Origin: Selenomonas sp. AE3005
GTDB lineage: Bacteria; Bacillota; Negativicutes; Selenomonadales; Selenomonadaceae
Direction of reading: 5' to 3'
Assembly (NCBI RefSeq): GCF_905233635.1
Contig: NZ_CAJODG010000013.1
Coordinates: 1 to 62,003, forward strand
Length of the DNA: 62,003 nucleotides
The notes under the pieces are model-generated. The model saw only the letters and a list, made by a program, of their open reading frames with translations. It made no database searches and was not told the origin of the DNA. Positions 25,600-34,355 of the stretch are shown here, one piece after another; within the stretch, counting starts at the first letter, position 1; the number at the start of each line of letters is the position of its first letter. The translations under genes and the position numbers were made by a program.

Positions 25600-26447
25600 T
25601 ATCTGACCTCACAATCTGTGAGTTTGCCGGAAAACACTAATTCTGCAGGTCCCGTCATAAAGACATGGTTGTTTTCCGCCCACTTAACAATTAACCGTCC
25701 GCCGTCTAACTGTACCTCTGCCTCGCGGTCCAATTTGTCATTTAAGATACCGGCGACCACCGTAGCACAGGAACCCGTACCACAGGCCAGCGTCACCGCT
25801 GCACCACGTTCCCAGACACGCATGCGTACATGCCGGCGGTCTTTGACCTCGACAAATTCCGTATTGGTTTTTTTCGGGAACAAAGCGTGACTTTCAAACT
25901 GTCTGCCCAGTTCATAAATGGGGAAGTTTTCCGCATCATCGACAAAGATAACACAGTGCGGATTCCCCATGGATACAGCTGTCATTCTGTAGGTCTTACC
26001 GTCAACCGTGAGCGGTTCATCAATAACTCTTTGACCGTCAAATCCAGTTACGGGAATCTCCTCCCCTAACAGATGCGGTTCGCCCATATCTACCTTAACA
26101 CCGGTCACCTGCCCGTTTTCCAGAATGATTTCCGGCACTAGAACACCAGCCCCGGTTTCCACGGTAAAGCAAGTCTTGTCTGTCAGGCCAAAATCATAGA
26201 TATACCGGGCAAAACAGCGAATGCCATTACCGCACATTTCCGCCTCACTGCCGTCAGTGTTGAAAATACGCATACGAAAATCAGCGCAGTCAGATGGCAG
26301 CACCACTAAAATACCATCAGCGCCTACACCATAATGACGGTCACAAACCTGCTGCGCCAATTTGGCGTAATCAGCAGGTGCCTCCTGCCGGCAGTCAAAC
26401 AGAACAAAATCATTGCCACAACCCTGCCACTTCGTAAATTCCTTCAT
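25599..26447 (-). CDS. dapF: Diaminopimelate epimerase
   Basis: PLP-independent epimerisation of LL- to meso-diaminopimelate for lysine and peptidoglycan. The start MKEFTKWQGCGNDF matches family N-termini; an ATG three codons upstream sits only 2 nt from the GGGAGG site, too close for efficient initiation. The two catalytic cysteines lie in EAEMCGNGIRCFARY near 75 and in ACGTGSCATV near 219. The product is 282 aa. It is the first gene of a seven-gene operon with a good promoter. Confidence 0.95.
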   Translation of the reverse strand: MKEFTKWQGCGNDFVLFDCRQEAPADYAKLAQQVCDRHYGVGADGILVVLPSDCADFRMRIFNTDGSEAEMCGNGIRCFARYIYDFGLTDKTCFTVETGAGVLVPEIILENGQVTGVKVDMGEPHLLGEEIPVTGFDGQRVIDEPLTVDGKTYRMTAVSMGNPHCVIFVDDAENFPIYELGRQFESHALFPKKTNTEFVEVKDRRHVRMRVWERGAAVTLACGTGSCATVVAGILNDKLDREAEVQLDGGRLIVKWAENNHVFMTGPAELVFSGKLTDCEVR

Positions 26448-26483
26448 GTACTGCATAGCCTCCCGTCTTTTTCATTAACATAT

Positions 26484-26512
26484 ATAATACCTGCTTATAC
26501 GCTTTTTTTCAA
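26484..26512 (-). promoter_or_regulatory. Promoter of the dapF operon
   Basis: On the minus strand TTGAAA (26507-26512) and TATTAT (26484-26489) are separated by 17 bp, 37 bp upstream of the dapF start. Confidence 0.7.
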
Positions 26513-26590
26513 GGTTTTTCTCACGTTTTCGCCCTCATACACCACCAATTTAGTAAATATCAATAAATTTTGTGCTATCAATAAAATTAA

Positions 26591-26982
26591 AGTTTGACAG
26601 TCAATGAGTTCTTAAAAATATCCCATTCATCCGTGCATGGGGTTCACGGGGGAGTAATTTTTCTGCCTCCGCTGAACGACACACCTCGGAAATTATCATT
26701 GTCCAGTTACCTGCGCCGGGCAGGCCAACGGCGCTCCTTTCAGCGTAGTTGCCTAGCGATGACCTACAGTGTGCCGGCCTTCGCTGCGCTCAGGCAGTCG
26801 CTCCCCGCATAAAAATCACTCCCCCGTTCGCCCCCAGCAAAGATATTTACAATTGTCACGAACCAGTTGCACCCGTAACAAGAACATCGATGTGCCTGCC
26901 CCTTATCACAGCGAAAAGTATTACCACCTCCCCCCGGCTGAGCTGTAACAAATAAAAGTAAGCAGGCAATGACTGTCAAACT
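26591..26982. mobile_element. 392-bp terminal-inverted-repeat element (MITE-like), copy A
   Basis: Fills most of the 586-bp gene-free gap at 26457-27042. Both ends carry the same 13 bp, AGTTTGACAGTCA, in opposite orientation (26591-26603 and 26970-26982), followed by NTG. A second inverted pair lies inside: ACGGGGGAGTAATTTTTCTGC near 26646-26666 and its near-complement at 26807-26827. No transposase is encoded. The right 75 bp is repeated with 88% identity at 61849-61923. An open frame reads inward from each end (72 and about 70 codons), but neither looks like a normal gene. No target-site duplication is obvious. Confidence 0.65.
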
Positions 26983-26986
26983 TCCA

Positions 26987-27027
26987 TAAAAAACTCCCGT
27001 TGACGCGCATTTTTCCGTCAACGGGAG
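26987..27027 (-). terminator. Terminator of the UPF0158/membrane-protein operon
   Basis: A 12-bp perfect stem, CTCCCGTTGACG (26994-27005) with CGTCAACGGGAG (27016-27027). On the minus strand it is followed by TTTTTT. It lies 16 bp after the stop of the membrane-protein gene. The outer end of the repeat element starts only a few bases beyond the T-run. Confidence 0.9.
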
Positions 27028-27042
27028 CTATATGATATTCGT

Positions 27043-27513
27043 TTAAAAAATCGTCCACAACACAAGCAGCACAGCCAGCAACAATTTAACCCCGATTGTC
27101 ACCAAAGACAACAATGTCCAGGGCGAATCCATATCGTCTAGCTGTTCCAGCAGGATAGCTGTCACATCAGCCGACTCGGCCTTTAGGGCACGCAGCTGAT
27201 AAAAATTATGGGTTGAATCAATAAACAGCGCTGCCACAGCCAGATAAAAAGCCACTAGCTGCCAGGGACGGAAATCAACATACTGATAAGTGAAAAACAA
27301 GCCCACGCAGTCAATAAGCAAGAGCAGTGCACCGACAATGAAAAACATCCGGCCTATATAAGCTCCGGAAAAGAACTTACCCATGGACTCGATTTCTTCC
27401 CGTTGCTCCTGCTGCTCCTCCTCATTGTCATTATTCAGCCTGTCCATCAGCATTTTTAAGGACGAACCGGTAACAAACAGCCAAAACAACGCATAACACT
27501 GTATCATAAACAT
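27043..27513 (-). CDS. Hypothetical multi-pass membrane protein
   Basis: Not recognised. A 156-aa protein with about four predicted membrane helices (near residues 4-20, 56-78, 84-104 and 135-155). Between the first two lies a strongly charged cytoplasmic stretch (NNDNEEEQQEQREEIES). Its start shares one base with the stop of the UPF0158 gene (TAATG), so the two are translationally coupled and probably act together. It is the last gene of that unit, followed by a strong terminator. Confidence 0.65.
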   Translation of the reverse strand: MFMIQCYALFWLFVTGSSLKMLMDRLNNDNEEEQQEQREEIESMGKFFSGAYIGRMFFIVGALLLLIDCVGLFFTYQYVDFRPWQLVAFYLAVAALFIDSTHNFYQLRALKAESADVTAILLEQLDDMDSPWTLLSLVTIGVKLLLAVLLVLWTIF

Positions 27514-27926
27514 TAGGCATCCTCATATTCCAAAGCATTTTCCTCGCAAAAATCACGAGCCATAGCTTTAAATTGTTCCAGACAGAAATTTTCCCAGGCC
27601 TGCTGCAAAAACAAATGCTTTACCTGCTGGCGGAATTTCAGCGCCGGTGATGTGCCCTGCAAAATGCCGTTCAGGCGTTCCCTGACCTCAAGGCGCTGAC
27701 TATCAGTAAAGCGCTGCATCATTTCCCCTTCTGCCGCATCTACGGCATTGGGCAGCGGCAGATAATGCTGCCAGTCATCTTCTATGTCAAAAACATGATT
27801 CATGGCCTCTTCCTCGCCTAAATCATCCTGCAGAAAAATAACCCTGCCGCTGGCAATATCAATATATCCCTGATGCATGTCCGACTGAGACAAGGCCTCA
27901 GCCAGGTCCTGTATATTAACTTTCAT
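27513..27926 (-). CDS. UPF0158-family protein
   Basis: A 137-aa cytosolic protein of unknown function that fits UPF0158: an N-terminal QDLAEALSQ helix, a strand pair reading GYIDIASGRVIFL, a DWQHYLPLPN segment, and the AWENFCLEQFKAMARDFCEE C-terminal helix. The GGAGG site is about 13 nt from the ATG, rather far. It is coupled to the downstream membrane-protein gene. The family assignment is from recalled pattern only. Confidence 0.65.
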   Translation of the reverse strand: MKVNIQDLAEALSQSDMHQGYIDIASGRVIFLQDDLGEEEAMNHVFDIEDDWQHYLPLPNAVDAAEGEMMQRFTDSQRLEVRERLNGILQGTSPALKFRQQVKHLFLQQAWENFCLEQFKAMARDFCEENALEYEDA

Positions 27927-28016
27927 GGGTTTCTACTTACCTCCCCCAAAGAATGTATTTCTATTTTCTACCATTTTGGGAGAAAAAGCAAGAGGCGAAT
28001 ACTCATTTCTGCCGGC

Positions 28017-29444
28017 TTACTCATATGGGTCAATAGTTCCCAGAGAATTACCGTCAATATCACGTAATTTTATCGGATTAAGAATTAGCTTATTATCCTT
28101 AATTCGCAAACCATCTGTATGAACCGTAAAACCCGCAAACTCAATGGCCACATCATAAAACCTTAAATCACGGTAGCTTTGGTCAAAACGGCCGGAAATA
28201 CGCTTGAACGGGATCAGGCTGTAGCGTCCTTCCCCGGAAGTAAAAGTCCCATTGGTCATTGTTTCCCGGCCGCTGCCTTTGGAATAGAGATTTATATCCA
28301 AATCCACAGGGCAGGACAAGGAACTTCCGGGCAGGGCCTGTTTCGCCTGCAGATTCTCCCCCTTGCCATGCAGCCAGTAGTAGCGCGTATCGAGGTCATA
28401 GACGCCGTTAGCGGTCAGATGACCGTCATATACATCGGCCTCCACGTCGGAGAAATACAGTTTTTCCCCATCGTAATCAAGACGCCCCATGACATTTTTA
28501 AAGCTCAGTCCGGGAATATGCAAGTCTTTCATCGTAACACGGCCATCACCATCAAAATTATTCAACGGGCCGCGCAGCCGGCTCTCAAAGGTCATTCTAT
28601 CATGAATGTTTATGCCCATATCCAGTGAGGACGGGTCCACTTCCAAAAAGACCAGCCGCAAATCCCCTTCCGGCACTTCTTCACCGTTAAAATCAACCGT
28701 GCCCCTTAATTTAACGCCATTACCAATCATCGTGCCGCCAAAAGCGCCCGTGGTAAGGTCAAGGTTCATTTCATCATCGGTGTTTATATCAGCAAACAGG
28801 TTTACGCGTGACAGCAGATAATGACGTGCTTTATAGAAAACCTCCAGCCGGCAGTCCTCAAAGCGCAGCTTTAGACGGATTTTCTTTTCCTCACGGTCAA
28901 AGTTGCTCCAGTCATTGGCCATTTTTTCCGCCCGTTTACGGCGGCGGATTTCGCCAATACGCTTGCGTTCCTCTTCACTTTTGCCGACCAGACTGACCTT
29001 CTTCTGCCAGTCCTCATCTTTCTCTTTTACCTTCCGCATTTCCGGAGATTGCTGAATGAAATCCACTGACATGTCATCGTTTAAATGAATAGATACAGAT
29101 GCATTCTTTATGGTCAGTTCCTGCAAAGTGGTGGACTTGATATGACCGATAACAACATCCCAGGGACGGGCCTGAAAACTGCCTTCGGGCACGAGCAGGA
29201 GTAAGCGCCCATCGTTATCATACCATTTTAAATTAGAAAAAGTAACATAGCCATTTATATGGGCCACTATTTTTTCAGCCATTACCGTGCCTTTAAGCAT
29301 GTCCTGCTCATTCATGGCCTTATTGAAAATACCTGCGGCTCCACGGCTGAAAACTTCCAGTATCAGAAATGCCGTTATACATATAACCAGCACAGTAATA
29401 CCCAATACTCTTTTCCAATGCGTTCGAAGCCACAATAATTTCAT
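28017..29444 (-). CDS. AsmA-like envelope protein
   Basis: A 475-aa protein with a basic start, one N-terminal membrane segment (residues 13-33) and a long beta-rich periplasmic part full of short strands typical of AsmA/YhdP/TamB relatives, for example NGYVTFSNLKWYDNDG, GRVTMKDLHIPGLSFKNVMG and GHLTANGVYDL. A highly charged helical insert (KSEEERKRIGEIRRRKRAEK, about 155-175) interrupts it. Homologues bridge the envelope or move lipid to the outer membrane of diderms, which fits a Negativicute. It starts 2 bp after the GDSL hydrolase stop. Confidence 0.75.
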   Translation of the reverse strand: MKLLWLRTHWKRVLGITVLVICITAFLILEVFSRGAAGIFNKAMNEQDMLKGTVMAEKIVAHINGYVTFSNLKWYDNDGRLLLLVPEGSFQARPWDVVIGHIKSTTLQELTIKNASVSIHLNDDMSVDFIQQSPEMRKVKEKDEDWQKKVSLVGKSEEERKRIGEIRRRKRAEKMANDWSNFDREEKKIRLKLRFEDCRLEVFYKARHYLLSRVNLFADINTDDEMNLDLTTGAFGGTMIGNGVKLRGTVDFNGEEVPEGDLRLVFLEVDPSSLDMGINIHDRMTFESRLRGPLNNFDGDGRVTMKDLHIPGLSFKNVMGRLDYDGEKLYFSDVEADVYDGHLTANGVYDLDTRYYWLHGKGENLQAKQALPGSSLSCPVDLDINLYSKGSGRETMTNGTFTSGEGRYSLIPFKRISGRFDQSYRDLRFYDVAIEFAGFTVHTDGLRIKDNKLILNPIKLRDIDGNSLGTIDPYE

Positions 29445-29446
29445 CG

Positions 29447-30817
29447 CTAATCCTCCTCATCGTGCTGCAGCAGCTTGTCAGCCTGCAGCTTAACCTGAGG
29501 CCAATCCGCGTTGATTTTTTCCCCCATGAGTTTCTTGCCGGAGGCGTCAGGGTGCAAGCCATCCAGTCCGTATTCTGTGGGCAGCAGGCCGCCAAGACTG
29601 GGAATTGCTGCTGCCGTATCAATATGTACCTGCGTACGGATAAAGGCATTTACCACAGCCAGACGCAGCTGCCAGTCCGGAGCAGTGTCCTCTTTAAAGA
29701 TATGCTGGATATTATCCGGATTTAAAGCCGGCAGGGTTAATAGTATCGGCCTTATATCATTTTCCAGACAACGCCGCTGTATTTCCTGCAGGCATTCAAT
29801 AACCCCCTGCGGGTCCGCACCGGCACGCAGGCTGTTGCTGCCGGTCATAATCAGCAGATAGCGTGGATGAAAGGGCAGTACATCACGATTGAACCGTTCA
29901 AGTGTCATCTGCGCCGTATCGCCGCTTTGTGATAGGTTTATCGTCGGAAATGATAAATAGCTTAAATAACTGAATTCAAAATCCGCGGGGCCAAAGGAGA
30001 AATGTCCGCCGCCATGACTGATACTATCCCCCAGTACGCCCACTTCCCATTTATCCTCAGGCGAAACTCTGTAATACTGTGGTTCAGACCAGGTTCCCCA
30101 GGGCTGCCCCTCCGCATCAAAAGACCGCACGCGCCAGTAAAAGCCACGGGCATAAGGCCTGGGTTCCGTATCGTAAAGTTCGGGCATGTCAGCCTTCAGC
30201 ACGGCCAGCTGTCTGGCCGCCGGGTTGGTGACAGGATTTTCATCATACAGGACTATTTCATAACTTTTAGCCTTAGCCTGCGGCACCCAATGATAGACAG
30301 GGTAAAGCAGTACGCGTCCATTCTCCCCGTTATAATCTGCCACCGGCAGCGGTGCATTCATTATGGGAATATCCGCACTCGTCCACAGCTCCTGCAATTT
30401 ACTGAACGCAGTTAAAGGCTTGTCGTCAAAGTCCATGGAACGGACACGCCAGTAAATAGGGCCTTTGCCCAAAACAGCACTGGCAAAATCTGCCAAGGGA
30501 GGATTATAGCGGTTTTGATAAACACGCCGGTTGCGAAACGCTGCTGACGGCGACTCACTATCCGCTTTGATAAAAATGGGCTTGGAGGTAAAGAATTCCA
30601 CTTCGTAGAATACAGCATTAGTATCCTTTTCCCACTCAATAACCGGCGAAAAAGAAACCGGAGCCGCCTGGCTGGTTGTGAGCATCTCAATATTCCTGGA
30701 CTCAGTATTATTTTGTAATTTTTGCTGATAAAGAATCGCCCCTAAAACACCGCCTATAATAAATACCGTCAGCACAAAAATAAGCATATACGTTCGGTAT
30801 TTGCGCAATAACTTCAT
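29447..30817 (-). CDS. Membrane-anchored SGNH/GDSL hydrolase with Fn3-like domains
   Basis: A 456-aa protein with one N-terminal membrane anchor (residues 10-31). Two Fn3-like modules end in IYWRVRSMDFDD and FYWRVRSFDAEG, and a C-terminal SGNH hydrolase starts near 258 with GVLGDSISHGGG (Ser nucleophile). It also has MTGSNSLR (block III) and the Asp-His pair in YGLDGLHPDASG. It probably acts on an ester in the envelope, such as an O-acetyl group or lipid; the substrate is unknown. It lies 2 bp from both cca and the AsmA-like gene. Confidence 0.85.
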   Translation of the reverse strand: MKLLRKYRTYMLIFVLTVFIIGGVLGAILYQQKLQNNTESRNIEMLTTSQAAPVSFSPVIEWEKDTNAVFYEVEFFTSKPIFIKADSESPSAAFRNRRVYQNRYNPPLADFASAVLGKGPIYWRVRSMDFDDKPLTAFSKLQELWTSADIPIMNAPLPVADYNGENGRVLLYPVYHWVPQAKAKSYEIVLYDENPVTNPAARQLAVLKADMPELYDTEPRPYARGFYWRVRSFDAEGQPWGTWSEPQYYRVSPEDKWEVGVLGDSISHGGGHFSFGPADFEFSYLSYLSFPTINLSQSGDTAQMTLERFNRDVLPFHPRYLLIMTGSNSLRAGADPQGVIECLQEIQRRCLENDIRPILLTLPALNPDNIQHIFKEDTAPDWQLRLAVVNAFIRTQVHIDTAAAIPSLGGLLPTEYGLDGLHPDASGKKLMGEKINADWPQVKLQADKLLQHDEED

Positions 30818-30819
30818 TT

Positions 30820-32055
30820 TTACCTGTCACCTTGCATTCTCTGATAGATTTTTATTTGTTCCGCACGAACCCAGGCCCCGATTGCCGGTCCTTTCAGGCC
30901 TGCCGGAGCATGTTTTCCGTTTACCTGCTGCATACTGCCTATCAAAGCCCCGGCCTGTTCCAGATAAAGTGGCAGGCTATGATGGTCCGCCCGGATAACG
31001 GCCTGAAAATCTGTTATGGCCAGGGGAGCAGCTGCAATATCCAGCAGCAGTTCGACTATTTTCCCCGGCTTTTCCAACCGCGGTGCACGCATGTGCTGAC
31101 GAATGACAAACAGGCCTGCCTGCATGAATTTTTTAGGCATGGTCATACGCTTATTCCATGCGTTCAAAACCTCCAGCCCCTTAGATTCATGGCCGTAATG
31201 ATGCGGCAGCATCGCCTGCGGTGTCCTGCCCTTGCCCAGGTCATGTACAAGACCGCAGAATCTGGCTAAAACAGATTCTGTTTCTGCGGCCACAGTGTCA
31301 ACGACCAACATTGTATGGGCAAAAGCATCGCCTTCAGGATGAAAAGCCTGTGGCTGTGTCTTGCCAATAAGGGCCTGCAGTTCCGGAAAGGTTACAGACA
31401 ACAAATCTGTCTCGGCCAGAGCCCGGAAAAACAGCGATGGCTGCGGACTGGCCAATGCACGCAGCATTTCCTGCCACAAGCGTTCCGTTGGTTCAACAGC
31501 CAGTTCAGCGCGGCACTCCTGCATAGCCGCTTTGATTTCCGGCGATAAGACAAAACCAAATTCCGCCCCCTGCCTGGCCGCCCGCAATGCCCGTACCGGG
31601 TCCTCAGCAAAGTGTTTTGATACGGGACGCAGTACACCAGCAGCCAGGTCAGCCCGTCCATTAAACGGGTCATATATCTGCCCTTCCGGCAGTTCCATAG
31701 CCATACTGTTAATGGTCGTATCGCGGCGGAATAAATCCTCCTCCAGTGTCACCTCACGGCTGTAATCGACTTTAAACCCCCGATAGCCCTGGCCATCCTT
31801 CTCCTCTTTGCGGGCAAAAGCCACTTCCGCATATTGACCGTCAATTGTTACCAGATAAACAGGAAATGATTTTCCCACTCGTTTGGCGTCCGGAAAAATC
31901 CGCTGAAAATCAGCCTCGGTAATATTGCAGACCAAATAATCCTTATCATGGGGCGTCACCTGACGCAGATAATCGCGTACCCAGCCGCCGACAATAAAAA
32001 TCCTGGATCCTGCTGCCCGCAGGTTGTTTACAAATACTGTTTCCGTCATTTTCAT
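30820..32055 (-). CDS. cca: CCA-adding tRNA nucleotidyltransferase with HD domain
   Basis: Adds or repairs the 3' CCA of tRNAs. The 411-aa protein has the nucleotidyltransferase motif VGGWVRDYL, the acidic pair in HDKDYLV and RRDTTINSMA near 110, an RNA-binding neck (DPVRALRAAR), then an HD phosphohydrolase domain (LVHDLGKG near 270, HHYGHESKG), the layout of the E. coli type. Starts at GTG 32058, ATG 32055 or ATG 32049 are possible. The only GGAGG is in the 3' arm of the thrB terminator just upstream. Confidence 0.9.
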   Translation of the reverse strand: MKMTETVFVNNLRAAGSRIFIVGGWVRDYLRQVTPHDKDYLVCNITEADFQRIFPDAKRVGKSFPVYLVTIDGQYAEVAFARKEEKDGQGYRGFKVDYSREVTLEEDLFRRDTTINSMAMELPEGQIYDPFNGRADLAAGVLRPVSKHFAEDPVRALRAARQGAEFGFVLSPEIKAAMQECRAELAVEPTERLWQEMLRALASPQPSLFFRALAETDLLSVTFPELQALIGKTQPQAFHPEGDAFAHTMLVVDTVAAETESVLARFCGLVHDLGKGRTPQAMLPHHYGHESKGLEVLNAWNKRMTMPKKFMQAGLFVIRQHMRAPRLEKPGKIVELLLDIAAAPLAITDFQAVIRADHHSLPLYLEQAGALIGSMQQVNGKHAPAGLKGPAIGAWVRAEQIKIYQRMQGDR

Positions 32056-32066
32056 CACAACTCACA

Positions 32067-32092
32067 AAAGCCTCCCCAGACGGGGAGGCTTT
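32067..32092 (-). terminator. Terminator after thrB, directly in front of cca
   Basis: AAAGCCTCCCC (32067-32077) pairs perfectly with GGGGAGGCTTT (32082-32092) across a 4-nt loop. On the minus strand it is followed by TTTTGTG, a short T-run. It lies 4 bp after the thrB stop and only about 12 bp before the cca start. Confidence 0.8.
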
Positions 32093-32095
32093 ATC

Positions 32096-33028
32096 TCATT
32101 TATCATTTAATATATGCGCTCCGCGTGTATCCAAATCTAATATCATAATATCAGACTTTACGCCATGACGCAAAAAACATTCCTGCATTGCCTTTCCTAC
32201 AGCCTCTTCCACATGATGACGCTGCAAGGTATAAGCAATCAGGCAGGGACCAGCGCCGCTAAGGCTGGCACCTAACGCTCCTGCTTTGCGGGCTGCGGCA
32301 AAAACATCATACATCCCCGGAATCAGCGGGGCACGATATGGCTGATGCAAAGCATCCTCAAAGACATTCTTTAAGAACTTTTCGTTGCTCTTGCACAAGG
32401 CAGCCACGAGCATACCAGCCCGGCCAATATTATTTATGGCGTCCTTCAGGGATACTTTTTCCGGCAAAACCTCACGCGCTTTGCGTGTCGATAACGGGAA
32501 ATCAGGAACCGCCACGACTAATTTAAGCCGCAGTTTGGGAATGAAAGTGAAACACTCTACCTCCCCCCTGGTTACTGTACTGACCGTAAAGCCACCATAA
32601 ATGGCCGGCGCCACATTATCCGGATGACCTTCGATATCCGTGGCAAACTGCAGCAACTCCCGGCGGCTGAAACGATTATCCAGCAGGATATTAGCAGCTT
32701 TAAGACCGGCTACGATGGCCGTCGCGCTGCTGCCCAGTCCCCGGGAAAGCGGCACTTGATTTTCCATATGAATAACCGCACCCGGATACTTTTTTTCCAT
32801 ATGAGCCTGTTTTAACAGATACTGCACAGCACGCCAGACAATATTACGTTCGTCCACCGGTATATTCTGCGCCCCTGCTCCTTTGATGGTTATCTGACAG
32901 CCGGGTTCCGTTGTCAGGCGCAGCTGCAAATCATTATAGACCGTACAGGCAAGTCCGATGGAATCAAAGCCCGGCCCGCAGTTGGCACTGGTTCCCGGAA
33001 CCCGTACCCAAATACTACGACTATCCAA
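32096..33028 (-). CDS. thrB: Homoserine kinase
   Basis: GHMP-family kinase that phosphorylates homoserine for threonine synthase. The 310-aa protein has the ATP-binding loop PLSRGLGSSATAIVAGL near 92-108, the N-terminal VRVPGTSANCGPGFDS, and GASLSGAGPCLIAY near 250. It lies 4 bp after hom, so it is in the same operon, and is followed by a terminator. Confidence 0.95.
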   Translation of the reverse strand: MDSRSIWVRVPGTSANCGPGFDSIGLACTVYNDLQLRLTTEPGCQITIKGAGAQNIPVDERNIVWRAVQYLLKQAHMEKKYPGAVIHMENQVPLSRGLGSSATAIVAGLKAANILLDNRFSRRELLQFATDIEGHPDNVAPAIYGGFTVSTVTRGEVECFTFIPKLRLKLVVAVPDFPLSTRKAREVLPEKVSLKDAINNIGRAGMLVAALCKSNEKFLKNVFEDALHQPYRAPLIPGMYDVFAAARKAGALGASLSGAGPCLIAYTLQRHHVEEAVGKAMQECFLRHGVKSDIMILDLDTRGAHILNDK

Positions 33029-33032
33029 GCTC

Positions 33033-34331
33033 TTACCCCCGTTCCTGTTCTACACGGATAACACTGCGAATTTCATCGACTACAGCCAAAGCCGCCAACG
33101 CTGACAGGGCGTCCTGCATCTGTGCATGCTCTACCCGATGTGTGATAGCCACAATCTCTGCATGGTCAACCACATTGCGCTGCGTCTGAATTACCGATTC
33201 CAGGCTGACCCCGGCATTACCAAAGGCCGTAGCGACATAGCCAAGTACGCCCGGCTTATCATCAACCAGCAGCCGCACATAATAGGACGATTCCGTTTTA
33301 TCCAGCGGACAAAGCGGCTTATCTTCATAGCAGGTACAAAGTACCCGGCCAAAAGTCCCGCGGACAATATCACGGGAAACATCAATAATATCGGAAACAA
33401 CAGCCGACGCCGTGGGCAGTGAACCGGCCCCCTGACCATAGAACATGGCCTCGCCAATGGCATTGCCCCGAACAAAAATCGCATTAAATACACCATTTAC
33501 CGCTGCCAGCGGATGTTCCTTCGGCAGGAATACGGGATGAACACGTACGTCCACACCAAGCTCAGGAATATCCTTACCCACAGCCAGCAGTTTTATCACA
33601 TAACCCAGATTTTTTGCGTAATCAATATCATCAGGCGTAATTTTCGTAATGCCTTCCACAGATACATCCTTTAACTCAACTCTGGTATTAAAAGCCAACG
33701 AGGCCAAAATTGCCGCCTTACGGGCTGCATCCAAGCCGTCTACATCGGCCGAAGGATTAGCCTCCGCATATCCTTTTTCCTGAGCCTCTTTCAGTACACT
33801 ATCATAATCACTGCCGCACTCAGTCATTTTCGTCAGCATGTAATTAGTAGTGCCGTTGACAATGCCCATTATCTCTGTTACCTGATTGGCCGTCAGGCAC
33901 TGTTTTAAAGGAGTGATAATAGGAATGCCGCCACCAACACTGGCCTCAAAGAGAAAATCCACATTCTTTTCTTCAGCCATGGCAAACATCTCTTTGCCAA
34001 ACTGGGCCACAACATCCTTATTCGCGGTGACTACACTTTTACCGGCCGCCATGGCCTTAAGCATGTAGTCCTTGGCAGGATTCAGTCCTCCCATCAGTTC
34101 CACCACAATATCGATTTCCTTGTCATTTAAGATATCATCGATATTAGTAGTCACCTTATAACCATCTAAAAAAGGGCGTACCTTGCTGGAATCACGTACG
34201 AGCACCTGCTGCACCTGCAGCTCTGCGCCAACGCGTTCAGTAATTTGCCGGCGGTTCATCTCTAAAACTTTGATGACGCCCGAACCAACTGTTCCAGCGC
34301 CAAGGATTCCGATCTTAATAACCTTCTGCAT
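33033..34331 (-). CDS. hom: Homoserine dehydrogenase with ACT domain
   Basis: NAD(P)H-dependent reduction of aspartate semialdehyde to homoserine. The start at MQKVIKIGILGAGTVGSG is preferred to a GTG three codons upstream, because AAGGGG lies 8 nt before it and overlaps the GTG. The 432-aa chain has the N-terminal Rossmann fold, the catalytic region with GGGIPIITPL near 145, GLDAARKAAIL near 215, and a C-terminal ACT domain (YYVRLLVDDKPGVLG) expected to give threonine feedback control. Confidence 0.95.
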   Translation of the reverse strand: MQKVIKIGILGAGTVGSGVIKVLEMNRRQITERVGAELQVQQVLVRDSSKVRPFLDGYKVTTNIDDILNDKEIDIVVELMGGLNPAKDYMLKAMAAGKSVVTANKDVVAQFGKEMFAMAEEKNVDFLFEASVGGGIPIITPLKQCLTANQVTEIMGIVNGTTNYMLTKMTECGSDYDSVLKEAQEKGYAEANPSADVDGLDAARKAAILASLAFNTRVELKDVSVEGITKITPDDIDYAKNLGYVIKLLAVGKDIPELGVDVRVHPVFLPKEHPLAAVNGVFNAIFVRGNAIGEAMFYGQGAGSLPTASAVVSDIIDVSRDIVRGTFGRVLCTCYEDKPLCPLDKTESSYYVRLLVDDKPGVLGYVATAFGNAGVSLESVIQTQRNVVDHAEIVAITHRVEHAQMQDALSALAALAVVDEIRSVIRVEQERG

Positions 34332-34355
34332 GTGGTACACCCCTTTTTAATTTGC

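Noticed and set aside
26594..26812. Open frame of 72 codons on the plus strand as an independent gene
   Set aside because: Starts at the inverted-repeat end and runs through both repeat modules; no ribosome site.
26764..27021. Open frame of 85 codons as an independent gene
   Set aside because: Its ATG lies inside a rho-independent terminator and the frame follows the repeat element; treated as part of the element.
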